Source: an uncultured beta proteobacterium
GTDB lineage: Bacteria > Pseudomonadota > Gammaproteobacteria > Burkholderiales > Burkholderiaceae_C
Assembly: GCA_903876735.1 (NCBI GenBank)
Contig: CAIRAW010000052.1
Coordinates: 1-64,000, forward strand
DNA: 64,000 nt
Reading direction: 5' to 3'
The notes under the pieces were generated by a model, which saw only the letters and a program-made list of their open reading frames with translations, did not search any database and was not told where the DNA came from. The position numbers and the translations under genes are program-made. Positions 25,573 to 35,689 of the stretch are shown here, piece by piece (within the stretch, counting starts at the first letter, position 1; each line of letters begins with the position of its first letter).

Positions 25573-25965
25573 ATGATTGGTGAATGGAACAATGGAACCG
25601 GCCGTCGCAAATCCAGCGTCGCCCGTGTTTTCCTGAAAAAGGGCTCCGGCCAGATCGTCGTTAACGGCAAAGACATCGAAAAATTCTTCGGTCGTCAAAC
25701 CTCGATCATGATCTGCAAGCAGCCGCTGTTTTTGACGAACCACGCCCAGACCTTTGACATCATGGTCAATGTCGCCGGTGGTGGTGAGTCCGGTCAGGCT
25801 GGCGCGGTGCGCCACGGCATTACCCGTGCCCTGATTGATTACGATGCAACACTCAAATCCGAGTTGAGCAAAGCAGGTTTCGTGACCCGCGATGCCCGCG
25901 AAGTTGAACGCAAGAAGGTCGGCTTCCACGGTGCGCGTCGTCGCAAGCAGTTCAGCAAGCGCTAA
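25573..25965 (+). CDS. rpsI: 30S ribosomal protein S9
   Basis: 130 aa. [19 protein letters not shown] and [14 protein letters not shown] at the start and the basic tail [17 protein letters not shown], whose last residues reach the P-site tRNA, define S9. Second gene of the rplM operon. Confidence 0.99.
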   Translation: MIGEWNNGTGRRKSSVARVFLKKGSGQIVVNGKDIEKFFGRQTSIMICKQPLFLTNHAQTFDIMVNVAGGGESGQAGAVRHGITRALIDYDATLKSELSKAGFVTRDAREVERKKVGFHGARRRKQFSKR

Positions 25966-26203
25966 TTTCACCAGAGATTACGCTGGCAATTGCTGCCAGA
26001 CAACGGCCATCGGGATGCAAATTCCGGTGGCTGTTTTCATTGCGGTTGGCGGCAAAGGCCACACTGAGACGAACGTCAAATGCTGTTTTGCTGAATTCCT
26101 GAGCGAATTGCTGTAGTATTGAGCCATTGATATTGAAAAAGCCGGGTACAGGCCGCAGTTTGCTCAGCAGAGCCCGCTTGTTTCCAACCATCCAGGAGTA
26201 GCC

Positions 26204-26569
26204 ATGAGTGCTGTCGCAGAATCCATCCAGACTGAAGAAATGCCAAGCCCCATCCTTTTCACGGACAGTGCTGCCGCAAAAGTGGCCGATCTGATCGCTG
26301 AAGAGGGAAACCCCGACCTGAAATTGCGCGTCTTCGTGCAAGGCGGCGGCTGTTCGGGCTTTCAGTATGGTTTCACCTTCGATGAAATCACCAACGAGGA
26401 TGACACCACCATGACCAAGAATGGTGTGTCGCTGTTGATCGACGCCATGAGCTACCAGTACCTGGTCGGTGCCGAGATCGACTACAAGGAAGATCTGCAG
26501 GGCGCGCAGTTTGTCATCAAGAACCCCAATGCCACCACAACCTGCGGTTGTGGTTCGAGCTTCTCCTAA
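26204..26569 (+). CDS. erpA: Iron-sulfur cluster insertion protein ErpA
   Basis: 121 aa A-type carrier. The three cluster-binding cysteines are in [12 protein letters not shown] and [10 protein letters not shown] at the C-terminus, and the middle [20 protein letters not shown] is the ErpA/IscA core. It delivers Fe-S clusters to apoproteins. A good ribosome site (CAGGAG) precedes the ATG. Its stop overlaps the convergent anmK stop by four bases. Confidence 0.97.
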   Translation: MSAVAESIQTEEMPSPILFTDSAAAKVADLIAEEGNPDLKLRVFVQGGGCSGFQYGFTFDEITNEDDTTMTKNGVSLLIDAMSYQYLVGAEIDYKEDLQGAQFVIKNPNATTTCGCGSSFS

Positions 26570-27690
26570 TCGGTAAAGCCCGGGTAGATTGCACCGAGTA
26601 TGCGGGCGCCCTTGGCGCCCGTTACTTTTTGCAGACTACCCGTCCGGCGCAAGACCGCTTGTCGCGCCAGCCAGGCAAAGGCCGCGGCTTCCACTTGCAA
26701 GGGTGGCAAACCATGGGCCTGCGATGAGCTGACCAGCACTCCAGGCAGATGGGCTTGCAAGCGGCGCATCACATGGCCATTGAAGGCGCCGCCACCACAG
26801 ACGATCAATTCCTTGCTTGCCACGCCGTAGCCTTGCAGGCTGGCTGCGCAGCTGCTGGCGGTCAGTTCCGCCAGGGTGGCCTGCACATCCACTGGCGTCA
26901 GAGACGGGAAGTTTTCAAGTCGGGTGGCCAGCCAGTCCGGATTGAAGAGGTCGCGCCCGGTGCTTTTGGGTGCTGCCAGCGCAAAGTAGGGGTCGGCCAG
27001 AAGGTTTGCCAGCAAATCAGGCACTACCCGCCCTGACGCCGCCCAGGCGCCATCGGCGTCAAAGGGGGCTCCGAGGTGGCGCTGACACCAGGCGTCCATC
27101 AAGGCGTTACCGGGGCCGCAGTCAAAACCCAGGACATCGTCTGTCAGGTCCGGACCCAGGACCGTGAGGTTTGAAATGCCGCCGATGTTGAGTGCAGCTA
27201 CGGTCTCGCCGGCCCGTCCGAACACCGACTGGTGAAAGGCCGGAACCAGGGGCGCGCCCTGGCCACCAGCGGCCACATCGCGGCTGCGAAAGTCGGCTAC
27301 AACGTCAATGCCGGTCAATTCAGCCAGCAGGGCCGGGTTGTTGAGTTGCAGGCTGTAACCCGTGCCATCGAAGAATTGGGGCCGGTGCCGCACGGTCTGG
27401 CCATGCGCGCCAATCGCCTTGACAAGGTCTCTCGCGACGCCTGACTTTTCCAGGAGGTGAGTAACCACTTGCGCATAGATGCGCATCAGTGCATTGGCAG
27501 CCAGTGCGCTGCGGTGCAGCTCGTTGGCGCCGGGGCTGTTCAGCGCCAGCAGTTCCTGCTTCAAAGAGGCAGACAGAGGCGCACTGGCATGGGCCAGTAC
27601 CGTCAGCGGTGTGGTGGAAAAATCTGCCAGTACCCCGTCGACGCCGTCCAGCGAGGTGCCGGACATCAGGCCGAGGTAGTACTCAGACAC
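26566..27690 (-). CDS. anmK: Anhydro-N-acetylmuramic acid kinase
   Basis: 374 aa. The ASKHA-fold ATP site begins [20 protein letters not shown], the family signature. [25 protein letters not shown] and [13 protein letters not shown] follow in order, and [11 protein letters not shown] is the second nucleotide-binding motif. It phosphorylates anhydro-MurNAc with ring opening to MurNAc-6-phosphate in cell-wall recycling. It lies 26 bp downstream of a murein peptidase gene, a sensible functional pair. Confidence 0.97.
   Translation of the reverse strand: MSEYYLGLMSGTSLDGVDGVLADFSTTPLTVLAHASAPLSASLKQELLALNSPGANELHRSALAANALMRIYAQVVTHLLEKSGVARDLVKAIGAHGQTVRHRPQFFDGTGYSLQLNNPALLAELTGIDVVADFRSRDVAAGGQGAPLVPAFHQSVFGRAGETVAALNIGGISNLTVLGPDLTDDVLGFDCGPGNALMDAWCQRHLGAPFDADGAWAASGRVVPDLLANLLADPYFALAAPKSTGRDLFNPDWLATRLENFPSLTPVDVQATLAELTASSCAASLQGYGVASKELIVCGGGAFNGHVMRRLQAHLPGVLVSSSQAHGLPPLQVEAAAFAWLARQAVLRRTGSLQKVTGAKGARILGAIYPGFTD
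26603..26630 (+). terminator. Intrinsic terminator for erpA, inside the antisense end of anmK
   Basis: An 8-bp stem CGGGCGCC / GGCGCCCG with a CTT loop, followed by TTACTTTTT. It starts about 33 bp after the erpA stop on the plus strand and lies within the coding end of anmK. Confidence 0.6.
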
Positions 27691-27716
27691 GCGCGTCGTG
27701 CCGCTGGTCAGCCGGC

Positions 27717-29099
27717 TTATTGGGCGCTTGTTTGCTGCACCAGGGCAGCGGCGGCCAGCGCCACGCGGTTTTCAGCAGCGAGCTTGCTGAAGATCGGTTT
27801 GGCAGCGGCCGAGACCGGCACCGACTCGCTCTGGCGGGCAATCATGATCGGGTCACGGTAGACGCCATTGACGCGGAATTCGAAATGCAGATGCGGACCC
27901 GTGGCCCAGCCGGTTGCGCCAACAGCGCCGATGGTCTGACCCTGGCTTACGCTCTGGCCTTTGCGCACATTCATGCGGCTCAGGTGGGCATAGACCGTGT
28001 TGTGGTTGTTGCGGTGCTTCAGGATGATGATGTTGCCATAGCCGTTCTGGACGCCGGCAAATTCAACCACGCCATCACCGACGCTGCGCACCGGCGTTCC
28101 CTTGGGCGCGCCGTAGTCAACCCCTTGATGGGCGCGCAGGGTCTGCAGAATCGGATGCATGCGCATCTTGAAACCGCTGGTGATTCTGGAGAACTCCATT
28201 GGCGAGGCGAGGAAGGCGCGACGCAGGCTTTGTCCGTCCAGCGTGTAGTAGCCGCCTTTGCTGCCAGCCTGGGCGGTAGCCGTGGCTGCGGCGCCCGTAA
28301 CGGGTTCCTGGAACCACATGGCCTGGAAGCTCTTGCCGCCGTTGACAAACTCGGCGCTCAGCACGCGTCCGGCACGCAGCGGTTCGCCGTCGCCTTCGAG
28401 CGTTTCATAGACCACGGAAAAGCGGTCGCCTTTGCGCAAGGCACGGTGAAAGTCGATGTTGCTCGAGAAAATCTCGGCCAACTGGGTTGCCACGCTGTCC
28501 GGAATCCTGGCTTCGTCGGTGGCAGCAAAAAGGGAGCTTTCGATCACGCCACTGGCCAGTCGGTTCGACGCGCTCAGGGGCGCGGTTTCAAGGCGCGATT
28601 GAAAACCCTGCGCGGTCTTCTCGATCACCAGGCGCTTGAAGTTGCCGTCGTTGTCGGTCGTCCAGCGTGCGCTGAGCTTGTGCAGGCTGTTGTTGGCAGC
28701 GGTTTCGGCGGTGACGCTGCGACCGCTGCGCCCCAGCAGCAGGCGGGCGATGGCATCGGTGCGCAGGAAAGCTGCAGCAGAGGCATCGTCCACACCCAGA
28801 CGGCTGAGCAAGGTGTCGGCGGTGTCGCTCGAGCGCGTGACTTCGGAGCGGAATAGCTTGAATGCCTGAAGATCGAGGTCGGCGGGTACGCTTACGTTTG
28901 CGGCGATGACGGTCTCAACGACCTGGCGAACCGGCAACTCCGACGCATCCGGCGCCAGCGTGGCAACGGCCAGTGCGCCGCCGCCAGCTCCCAGCATCAG
29001 CGCGGCAATGACGGCGCTGATTTGCTTGGGGTATTGGGTGATGGTGCGGCGGGAGAAAGCCAACAAGGCGTTTCCGGCTGCAACAAGGCTGTTTGTCAA
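27717..29099 (-). CDS. M23-family murein endopeptidase (MepM-like)
   Basis: 460 aa. I choose TTG 29099 because GGAAG stands seven bases before it and the protein then begins with a short tail and one membrane helix (ISAVIAALMLGAGGGALAVA); the frame is open to ATG 29225, which would add 42 residues overlapping the tyrS promoter region. A LysM/OapA-like middle is followed by the M23 domain with zinc ligands in HQGVDYGAPKGTPVRS (H and D) and GPHLHFEFRVNG (HxH). It cleaves cross-links in murein from the periplasm. Family members need no activator. Confidence 0.9.
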   Translation of the reverse strand: MTNSLVAAGNALLAFSRRTITQYPKQISAVIAALMLGAGGGALAVATLAPDASELPVRQVVETVIAANVSVPADLDLQAFKLFRSEVTRSSDTADTLLSRLGVDDASAAAFLRTDAIARLLLGRSGRSVTAETAANNSLHKLSARWTTDNDGNFKRLVIEKTAQGFQSRLETAPLSASNRLASGVIESSLFAATDEARIPDSVATQLAEIFSSNIDFHRALRKGDRFSVVYETLEGDGEPLRAGRVLSAEFVNGGKSFQAMWFQEPVTGAAATATAQAGSKGGYYTLDGQSLRRAFLASPMEFSRITSGFKMRMHPILQTLRAHQGVDYGAPKGTPVRSVGDGVVEFAGVQNGYGNIIILKHRNNHNTVYAHLSRMNVRKGQSVSQGQTIGAVGATGWATGPHLHFEFRVNGVYRDPIMIARQSESVPVSAAAKPIFSKLAAENRVALAAAALVQQTSAQ

Positions 29100-29239
29100 A
29101 AGAAAGCTTCCAAGTGAGGGTTGATGGGTGGTCAACCGAACAGACAATAAGAAAGCGCAGGCGGTCGAATTAAAATCGGCCGCTTGAGCAGTAGCAGAGT
29201 ATAACTTCGCCGCACCCCGTCGCATAGAGAAAAACCCTT

Positions 29240-30484
29240 ATGAATCAAGCCCTGGCCCCCGAGTTTCCGATTACAGACCGTGTCCGCGAGGCGCTGGCCG
29301 TCTCTTTGCGGGGCTGTGAAGAGCTGATTCCGCAGGAAGACTGGGTCAAAAAACTCGCCCGCTCCGAAACCAGCGGCATACCGCTGCGCATCAAACTGGG
29401 GCTGGACCCGACCGCGCCAGACATCCACATCGGGCACACCGTGGTGCTCAACAAGATGCGCCAGTTGCAGGATCTGGGTCACACGGTCATCTTCCTGATT
29501 GGTGACTTCACCACGCTGATTGGCGACCCGTCCGGGCGCAACAGCACGCGCCCGCCCTTGACCCGCGAGCAGATTGAGGTCAACGCCCAGACCTACTACC
29601 GCCAGGCCTCGATGGTGCTTGATCCGTCCAAAACCGAGATCCGCTACAACAGCGAATGGGGCGACACCCTGGGTTCGCGCGGCATGATCGAGCTCGCAGC
29701 ACGCTACACCGTGGCGCGCATGATGGAGCGCAATGATTTTCACGACCGCTTCAAGGCCGGCCAGCCGATCAGCGTGCATGAGTTCCTGTACCCGCTGATG
29801 CAGGGCTATGACAGCGTGGCCCTGCGCAGCGACCTGGAACTCGGCGGTACCGACCAGAAGTTCAACCTGCTGATGGGCCGCCACCTGCAGGCCGAATACG
29901 GGCAGGAGCCGCAGTGCATCCTGACCATGCCGCTGCTCGAAGGGCTCGACGGCGTCGAGAAGATGTCCAAGAGCAAGAACAACTACATCGGGATTTCCGA
30001 AGACGCCAACACCATGTTCGCCAAGGTGCTGAGCATTTCCGACACGCTGATGTGGCGTTGGTACACCCTGCTGAGCTTCAAGAGCGAAGCCCATATTTCG
30101 GCTCTGAAGGCCGCAGTAGAGGCTGGCGCCAACCCGAAAGACGCCAAGGTGGCGCTGGCCAAGGAGATCGCCACGCGCTTTCACTCAGGCGCGGCGGCGG
30201 ATGCGGCCGAGCAGGACTTCATCAACCGCAGCCGCGGTGGCGTGCCCGATGAAATCGTCGAAATCTCGGTGCCGCTGGGCGAAGGCGGCGCTGCGCTGGG
30301 CATTGGCGCCCTGCTCAAGCTGGCAGGGCTGGCCGCATCGGCCGGCGAGGGCAATCGCCTGATCGATGGCGGTGGCGTGCGCATTGATTCCGCCGTGGTC
30401 AGCGACAAGGGCCTCAAGCTTGGCGCCGGCTGCTATGTGCTGCAGGTCGGCAAGCGCAAGTTTGCCCGCGTCACGCTCGGTTGA
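29240..30484 (+). CDS. tyrS: Tyrosyl-tRNA synthetase
   Basis: 414 aa class I synthetase. HIGH motif at residues 63-66 (HIGHTVVLNKM), KMSKS at 241-246 (EKMSKSKNNY), and a C-terminal S4-like domain (GGVRIDSAVVSDKGLKL). Length and the KMSKSKNNYIGI sequence match the TyrZ-type enzyme common in betaproteobacteria. It charges tRNA-Tyr. Divergent from the M23 gene, with about 140 bp shared between them. Confidence 0.98.
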   Translation: MNQALAPEFPITDRVREALAVSLRGCEELIPQEDWVKKLARSETSGIPLRIKLGLDPTAPDIHIGHTVVLNKMRQLQDLGHTVIFLIGDFTTLIGDPSGRNSTRPPLTREQIEVNAQTYYRQASMVLDPSKTEIRYNSEWGDTLGSRGMIELAARYTVARMMERNDFHDRFKAGQPISVHEFLYPLMQGYDSVALRSDLELGGTDQKFNLLMGRHLQAEYGQEPQCILTMPLLEGLDGVEKMSKSKNNYIGISEDANTMFAKVLSISDTLMWRWYTLLSFKSEAHISALKAAVEAGANPKDAKVALAKEIATRFHSGAAADAAEQDFINRSRGGVPDEIVEISVPLGEGGAALGIGALLKLAGLAASAGEGNRLIDGGGVRIDSAVVSDKGLKLGAGCYVLQVGKRKFARVTLG

Positions 30485-30490
30485 GCCGGC

Positions 30491-31408
30491 ATGCTGCACC
30501 TCCTGCCAGCGCGTTTTCTGACGCCGCCGCGCCTGCTTTGGGCGTCGATCGTGGTGGCCCTGATCACCATCACGCTCAAGACCCTGGCCTGGTACATCAC
30601 GGACTCGGTCGGCTTGCTCTCGGACGCGATGGAGTCGCTGGTGAATCTGGCCAGCGCCATTTTTGCCCTGATGATGGTGACGATTGCGCAGCGACCGGCA
30701 GACGAGGAGCATCCCTACGGCCACCACAAGGCCGAATACTTTTCCAGCGGCTTCGAAGGTGTTCTGATCATTGCCGCCGCCATGGGCATCGTCTGGGCGG
30801 CCGGGCATCGCCTGCTGGACCCGCAGCCGATTCAGGCGGTGGGATGGGGCCTGGCACTGTCGGTTCTGAGTTCGGCGCTCAATGGCTTGCTGGCCTGGGT
30901 CATGTTCAGTGCGGCCAAAACACATCGCTCAATCGCACTGGACGCTGACGCCCGGCATTTGGTGACGGACGTCTGGACCTCAGCGGGTGTCGTCGTGGGT
31001 ATCGCGGCCGTGGCCCTGACCGGCTGGCTCTGGCTCGATCCGGTGGTGGCGATTGGCGTGGCGTTGAATATTCTGTGGGAAGGCGCGCACCTGATGTGGC
31101 GCGCCTCGCAAGGGCTGATGGACGAGGCCGTGGAGCCCGATGTGCTGCGCGCAATCCAGAAAGCGCTCGTCCATTTCGACCATGACACGATCCGTTTTGA
31201 CCATGTCACCACGCGCCGCTCCGGTCAGCGGCGCTTTGTTGACCTGCACATGCACATGCCGGCGAACTGGTCGCTGGGGCGGGCCGCGGCGGTGCGCACC
31301 AGCGTCGAACAGTCGCTGATGAGCGCAGTGCCGGGCCTGCGTGCCACCATTCAACTGCTGCCCAGCGACGTCGAAGCGCATTTTGACGACCCCCGGGACC
31401 GCGCATGA
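30491..31408 (+). CDS. Cation diffusion facilitator (FieF-like metal exporter)
   Basis: 305 aa. Six membrane helices are expected in residues about 15-210. Metal sites are the conserved [15 protein letters not shown] in helix 2 and the [20 protein letters not shown] segment in helix 5 (D-x3-D-type motif with His). A cytoplasmic ferredoxin-like domain follows ([21 protein letters not shown]). It exports Zn, Fe or related divalent ions by proton antiport. It is six bases after tyrS and overlaps dtd by four, so the three genes probably form an operon. Confidence 0.92.
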   Translation: MLHLLPARFLTPPRLLWASIVVALITITLKTLAWYITDSVGLLSDAMESLVNLASAIFALMMVTIAQRPADEEHPYGHHKAEYFSSGFEGVLIIAAAMGIVWAAGHRLLDPQPIQAVGWGLALSVLSSALNGLLAWVMFSAAKTHRSIALDADARHLVTDVWTSAGVVVGIAAVALTGWLWLDPVVAIGVALNILWEGAHLMWRASQGLMDEAVEPDVLRAIQKALVHFDHDTIRFDHVTTRRSGQRRFVDLHMHMPANWSLGRAAAVRTSVEQSLMSAVPGLRATIQLLPSDVEAHFDDPRDRA

Positions 31409-31863
31409 TTGCGCTGCTGCAGCGGGTCACGCAGGCGCGGGTGCTGATCGACGCCCAGGTGGTGGGCGAGATCGGCGCCGGACTGCTGGTGCTGCTGTGC
31501 GCCGAGCGCGGTGACACCGAGGTCCAGTGCGACAAGATGCTGGCCAAGATCCTCAAGCTGCGCATCTTTAGCGACGAGGCAGGCAAGATGAACCGCAGCG
31601 TGCAGGACATCGACGGTCTGGGCGCCTGCGGCGGCCTGCTGGTGGTCAGCCAGTTCACGCTGGCAGCGGATGCAACGGGGGGCAACCGGCCAAGTTTCAC
31701 GGCAGCCGCCAGTCCGCAGGATGGGCGGCGTTTGTACGACTACTTTGTGACGCAGTCCAGGCGCGTGCACAGCGATGTGCAGACCGGGCAGTTTGCTGCC
31801 AGCATGCAGGTCCATCTGGTCAACGACGGGCCGGTGACGATTCCCCTGCGCATTGCACCTTAA
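31405..31863 (+). CDS. dtd: D-aminoacyl-tRNA deacylase
   Basis: 152 aa. Dtd motifs [17 protein letters not shown] and the C-terminal NDGPVTIPL (cross-subunit Gly-cisPro motif) are both visible. It hydrolyses D-Tyr- and other D-aminoacyl- or glycyl-tRNA mischarged products, fitting its position behind tyrS. Its ATG overlaps the upstream stop (ATGA). Confidence 0.97.
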   Translation: MIALLQRVTQARVLIDAQVVGEIGAGLLVLLCAERGDTEVQCDKMLAKILKLRIFSDEAGKMNRSVQDIDGLGACGGLLVVSQFTLAADATGGNRPSFTAAASPQDGRRLYDYFVTQSRRVHSDVQTGQFAASMQVHLVNDGPVTIPLRIAP

Positions 31864-31950
31864 TCCAGCGCAAACCGAGGCTGTTTAAGGCCAGTCCAGC
31901 GCCAAGGCGATGTCATAATCCGCGCAGTGCAGTCCGGGTTGACTCGCCAA

Positions 31951-33573
31951 ATGCCAAAAAATAGCCTCAAGCTCAAAATCAGCGCCTCCCTGATCATCGT
32001 TTTGTCGACGGCGATGGTTCTCTTCACGCTGCTGATTCTCAAGCAACGCCAGGAAGACATGCAAAGTGTGGTGGCGCGCCATGTGACCCAGATTTCGGAA
32101 ATGGTGGTTGCCAGCACGCGCTACACCATGCTTGTGAACAAGCGCGACATTGTCGAAAAAATCATTGAGGACATCGGCAAGCAAAAAGGCATTGAGCGCA
32201 TCCGTGTCATCAGCAAAGACGGCACCATCATCCACTCCAACCACAAGTCCGAAGTCGGCTACTCGGTTGACCAGAAAGACGACTCCTGCATCAGCTGCCA
32301 CCAGACCAGTCAGCCCTTGCAACGTGTGCCGGATGACAAGCGCTGGAAGATTGTCGAGACGGCCGGTGGTCACCGGGTGCTGGGCTCCATGCACGCGATA
32401 CGCAACGAGACTTCCTGCTCGTCGGCCTCGTGCCACGAGCATCGGAGCAACCAGTCGGTGCTGGGCATTGTCGATGTGGCCTATTCCCTCGACGAGATGG
32501 ACGAGTCGCTGCGCTCCCATGCCGTCTATGTGATCGGCATGTCGATCGGCTTCATTCTTCTTTTTGCCCTCACCATCGGATTCCTGCTGCAGCGCCTGAT
32601 CTACCTGCCCTTGAAGGACCTTGAGTCCGGTGCGCAACGGGTGACTTCCGGCGAACTTGATCACGACATTCCCGTGCGCAGCAACGATGAGTTTGGCCGC
32701 GTTGCCGGCTCCTTCAACCACATGACCTCGGCGCTCAATGCCTCACGCGGCGAGATGGAGCAATTGGTGCAGACGCTGGAGACCAAGGTTGCGGACCGAA
32801 CCAAGGAACTGCTGGCGGCCAAGGCTGAAGTGGCACAAGGCGAAAAACTGGCCTCGATCGGTGTGCTGGCGTCCGGCATTGCGCATGAACTGAACAATCC
32901 GCTCACGGGTGTGTTGACCTTCACCTCCCTGATGCGCAAGAAGGCGCCTGAAGGCAGCGAGGACGCCGAGGATCTGGACCTGGTGATCCGAGAGACCAAG
33001 CGCTGCGCCAGCATCATCAAGCGCCTGCTTGATTTTGCGCGCGAGAAAGTTCCGGTCAAAGGGTTCTACAACCTGAACCAGGTGATTGAAGACACGGTGC
33101 GTTTTGTCGAGCGACCCGCGTCGCTGCAACAGGTCGAAATCAAAACTGAACTCGACCCCGCACTGCCGCAGGCCTGGGGCGATGCCGACCTGGTCAAACA
33201 GGTTATTCTGAATCTGCTGGTCAATGCGCAGCAGGCGATCGAGGGCAAGGGCAGTGTTACGGTGCAAACCCATCCGCTTGCCGCCAAGGCTGATGCGGCG
33301 GGCGTGCCAATGCTGGAGGTGGTGGTCACCGACACCGGGTGTGGCATTCCGCAGGCCAATCTGCAGCGGATCTTTGACCCGTTTTTTACCTCCAAGGAAG
33401 TTGGCAAGGGGACTGGATTGGGCTTGTCAGTCAGTTATGGCATCGTCAAGGCCCATGGCGGCAGGATCAGCGTCGAGAGCGTGGTCGGCGTCGGCACCAC
33501 GTTCCGTGTCTGTCTGCCGGTTACGCCGCCTTCAAATGAAACTTTACCCAATGCAGATGAGAGCAAACAATGA
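31951..33573 (+). CDS. Sensor histidine kinase with haem-c motifs in its periplasmic domain
   Basis: 540 aa from ATG 31951 (GTG 31927 is an alternative). Membrane helix 1 at about 10-30; a periplasmic sensor of about 160 residues; helix 2 (VIGMSIGFILLFALTIGFLL); HAMP; HisKA with His312 in IAHELNNPLTGVL; and HATPase with DTGCGIP and GKGTGLGLS. The sensor carries C113-I-S-C-H117 and a second C156-x4-C-H162, potential covalent haem-c sites. It would autophosphorylate and pass phosphate to the activator that overlaps it by four bases. Given the cytochrome genes close by, it probably senses redox potential, oxygen, NO or an electron acceptor through haem; the ligand is unknown. Confidence 0.9.
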   Translation: MPKNSLKLKISASLIIVLSTAMVLFTLLILKQRQEDMQSVVARHVTQISEMVVASTRYTMLVNKRDIVEKIIEDIGKQKGIERIRVISKDGTIIHSNHKSEVGYSVDQKDDSCISCHQTSQPLQRVPDDKRWKIVETAGGHRVLGSMHAIRNETSCSSASCHEHRSNQSVLGIVDVAYSLDEMDESLRSHAVYVIGMSIGFILLFALTIGFLLQRLIYLPLKDLESGAQRVTSGELDHDIPVRSNDEFGRVAGSFNHMTSALNASRGEMEQLVQTLETKVADRTKELLAAKAEVAQGEKLASIGVLASGIAHELNNPLTGVLTFTSLMRKKAPEGSEDAEDLDLVIRETKRCASIIKRLLDFAREKVPVKGFYNLNQVIEDTVRFVERPASLQQVEIKTELDPALPQAWGDADLVKQVILNLLVNAQQAIEGKGSVTVQTHPLAAKADAAGVPMLEVVVTDTGCGIPQANLQRIFDPFFTSKEVGKGTGLGLSVSYGIVKAHGGRISVESVVGVGTTFRVCLPVTPPSNETLPNADESKQ

Positions 33574-34997
33574 GCGCCAGAGTCCTGATCGTTGACGACG
33601 AGGAGATTGTGATTCGGAGCTGCCGGCGCATCCTGAGCGACAAGCAGTTGTATTCGGTCGACTCGACGCAGGACGGCATGGATGCCCTGCGCAAGGTCGA
33701 CGAGAGCGAGTACGACTTGCTGGTGCTCGACATCATGATGCCCGGCATGGATGGCCTGGAGGTCCTGCAGCAGGTCAAGGAGCGTCATCCCGACGTGGAC
33801 GTGATCATGGTCACCGGTTTGTCGCAGATCCAGACCGCCGTCAAGGCCATGAAACTGGGCGCTTTTGACTACCTGTCCAAACCCTTTGACCCCGATGAAC
33901 TCAAGCATGTGGTGGACCGCGCGCTGGAGCGCCGCCGTTTGCTGCAGGAGAATCGCAACCTCAAGAGCGAGGTCGGCTCCAAATACCGGTTCGAGAACAT
34001 CATTGGCTCCAGCGCCCCGATGCAGGCGGTCTTTGGGCTGATCGCCAAGTGCGCGCCGACCAACACGACGGTCATGATCACCGGCGAGAGCGGAACCGGC
34101 AAGGAAGTGATTGCCCGCGCCATTCACTACAACAGTCTGCGCAAGGATCAGCCTTTCGTCACGGTTGACTGCAACACATTGAGCGAGAACCTGCTCGAGA
34201 GCGAATTGTTCGGGCACACCAAGGGCTCGTTTACCGGCGCGGTGGCGAACAAGCGCGGCATGTTCGAGATTGCCAACAACGGCACGCTGTTTCTGGACGA
34301 GTTCGGCAATATTCCCCTGTCAACGCAGGCCAAGTTGCTGCGCGTGATTCAGGAGCGCGAATTCCGGCCGGTTGGCAGCACCGTGACGCAAAAGACCAAC
34401 GTCCGGCTGGTGACAGCAACCAACAAGGACCTCAAGGCGATGGTTGCCGAAGGCACGTTTCGCGAGGATCTGTATTACCGTATCAATGTTTTTCCGATTC
34501 ATGCGCCCGCCCTGCGTGAGCGGCGCGACGACATTCCGGCGCTGGCTTTCCATTTTCTGAAGGCGTTCTGTGCCGAGATGGAGAAGCCGGTGCCCGAGAT
34601 ATCCGAAGCGGCCATGAGCACGCTGGTCAACTACGATTGGCCCGGCAATGTGCGCGAACTTGAAAACACCATGCACCGAGCCCTGATCCTGGCCTCGGAC
34701 AAGGCGATTCACCAGGCGCATCTGGTCAACATCATCGATAACACGCCGCGCTCGGACCTGGAAGTGCCCCGAACCGGCGAAGACCTCAAGCGTCTTAAAA
34801 AGATCGCGCGGGAGAAATCGGTTGAAGACGTCGAGAAACTGTTTATCCAGGAGACGCTCAAGCGCAACGGATCCAACGTGACCAAGAGCGCAGAGGAAAC
34901 CGGCATGCAGCGCTCCAACTTCCAGGCCTTGATGAAGAAGTACAACATCCGGGTTCGCGATACCGACTACGACCAGGACGAATCGGATTCCTCCTGA
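33570..34997 (+). CDS. Sigma-54-dependent response regulator (NtrC family)
   Basis: 475 aa. Receiver domain 1-120 with phospho-acceptor Asp54 in [15 protein letters not shown]+ domain with Walker A GESGTGKE (172-179), the sigma-54 contact loop GSFTGA (219-224), [12 protein letters not shown] and an arginine-finger region. A Fis-type helix-turn-helix at the end ([20 protein letters not shown]). On phosphorylation by the upstream kinase it should assemble and open sigma-54 promoters. A consensus -24/-12 site lies at 38310-38325 in the same locus. Confidence 0.96.
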   Translation: MSARVLIVDDEEIVIRSCRRILSDKQLYSVDSTQDGMDALRKVDESEYDLLVLDIMMPGMDGLEVLQQVKERHPDVDVIMVTGLSQIQTAVKAMKLGAFDYLSKPFDPDELKHVVDRALERRRLLQENRNLKSEVGSKYRFENIIGSSAPMQAVFGLIAKCAPTNTTVMITGESGTGKEVIARAIHYNSLRKDQPFVTVDCNTLSENLLESELFGHTKGSFTGAVANKRGMFEIANNGTLFLDEFGNIPLSTQAKLLRVIQEREFRPVGSTVTQKTNVRLVTATNKDLKAMVAEGTFREDLYYRINVFPIHAPALRERRDDIPALAFHFLKAFCAEMEKPVPEISEAAMSTLVNYDWPGNVRELENTMHRALILASDKAIHQAHLVNIIDNTPRSDLEVPRTGEDLKRLKKIAREKSVEDVEKLFIQETLKRNGSNVTKSAEETGMQRSNFQALMKKYNIRVRDTDYDQDESDSS

Positions 34998-35010
34998 AAG
35001 AGGGGATCAA

Positions 35011-35040
35011 AAAAAAGAGGCGCCAGGCGCCTCTTTTTTT
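35011..35040. terminator. Bidirectional terminator
   Basis: Stem GAGGCGCC / GGCGCCTC (35017-35033) with one central base, flanked by a run of A on the left and a run of T on the right. It serves both the kinase/regulator operon (plus) and the cytochrome b gene (minus), whose stop is at 35045. Confidence 0.88.
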
Positions 35041-35044
35041 ATTC

Positions 35045-35677
35045 TCAATGCTTGGGTTCGTCCTCGACTTCTTCGTAGCCTGTGATCATGGCCTTGAAGT
35101 GAGCGGAGGCGGTATGGCCCAGGCTGGCCAGATAAACGTGCACAACGATGAAGCCGCAGAACACGATGAACAGCAGCACATGGATCGTGTCGATGACGCG
35201 AACGCCGCCGAGCGCCTCAACGATGGATGAGAAGCGACCCACATCCCACAGCAGCAGTCCGGTGAAGAACATGATCGGCACCAGCAGCATCATGATGATC
35301 TGGTAGAGCATGCTTTGCAGGGCGTTGAACTTCTTGTAAGCGCTCGGATGGTGCGGGTTCGGGTCACCGCGGAAGATGCCGTAACCGTAGAACTGCATTT
35401 GGCGGAAACTCGCCTCGAAGTACTTCCTCGGACTCAGCTCAGGGTGATAGACCTTGATCTTGTCGCTGAACAGGTAATAGCCGAGCCAGACAAAGAAGTT
35501 GGCGATCAGAACAAAGCCAATCCAGTTATGGGCAACGACGGCTGTCCGAAACGGTATCAATTGAAAAAGGTCGAGGTATCTGATCTGCAGGCCGGTTGCA
35601 ATCAGCAATACAAAGCCGAAGGCGTTGGTCCAGTGCCAGAGTCGAACCGGCAGGGGGTGGATATAAAGTTTTTCCAT
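35045..35677 (-). CDS. Di-haem cytochrome b (b561/formate dehydrogenase gamma-like)
   Basis: 210 aa integral membrane protein with four to five helices. LPVRLWHWTNAFGFVLLIAT in helix 1, VVAHNWIGFVLI in helix 2 and TIHVLLFIVFCGFIVVHVYL near the end supply the histidines expected to bind two b haems. Such subunits exchange electrons between the quinone pool and periplasmic redox partners. It begins 12 bp after the nine-haem cytochrome, so the two likely form a quinol-to-cytochrome membrane module. Direction of electron flow is not visible. Confidence 0.9.
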   Translation of the reverse strand: MEKLYIHPLPVRLWHWTNAFGFVLLIATGLQIRYLDLFQLIPFRTAVVAHNWIGFVLIANFFVWLGYYLFSDKIKVYHPELSPRKYFEASFRQMQFYGYGIFRGDPNPHHPSAYKKFNALQSMLYQIIMMLLVPIMFFTGLLLWDVGRFSSIVEALGGVRVIDTIHVLLFIVFCGFIVVHVYLASLGHTASAHFKAMITGYEEVEDEPKH

Positions 35678-35689
35678 GGCGGTTTCCTG

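Noticed and set aside
25966-26203. Small RNA or gene between rpsI and erpA
   Set aside because: Only a CTGGCA/TGCCAG hairpin without T run and a poorly spaced promoter-like pair were seen; not enough to support a feature.
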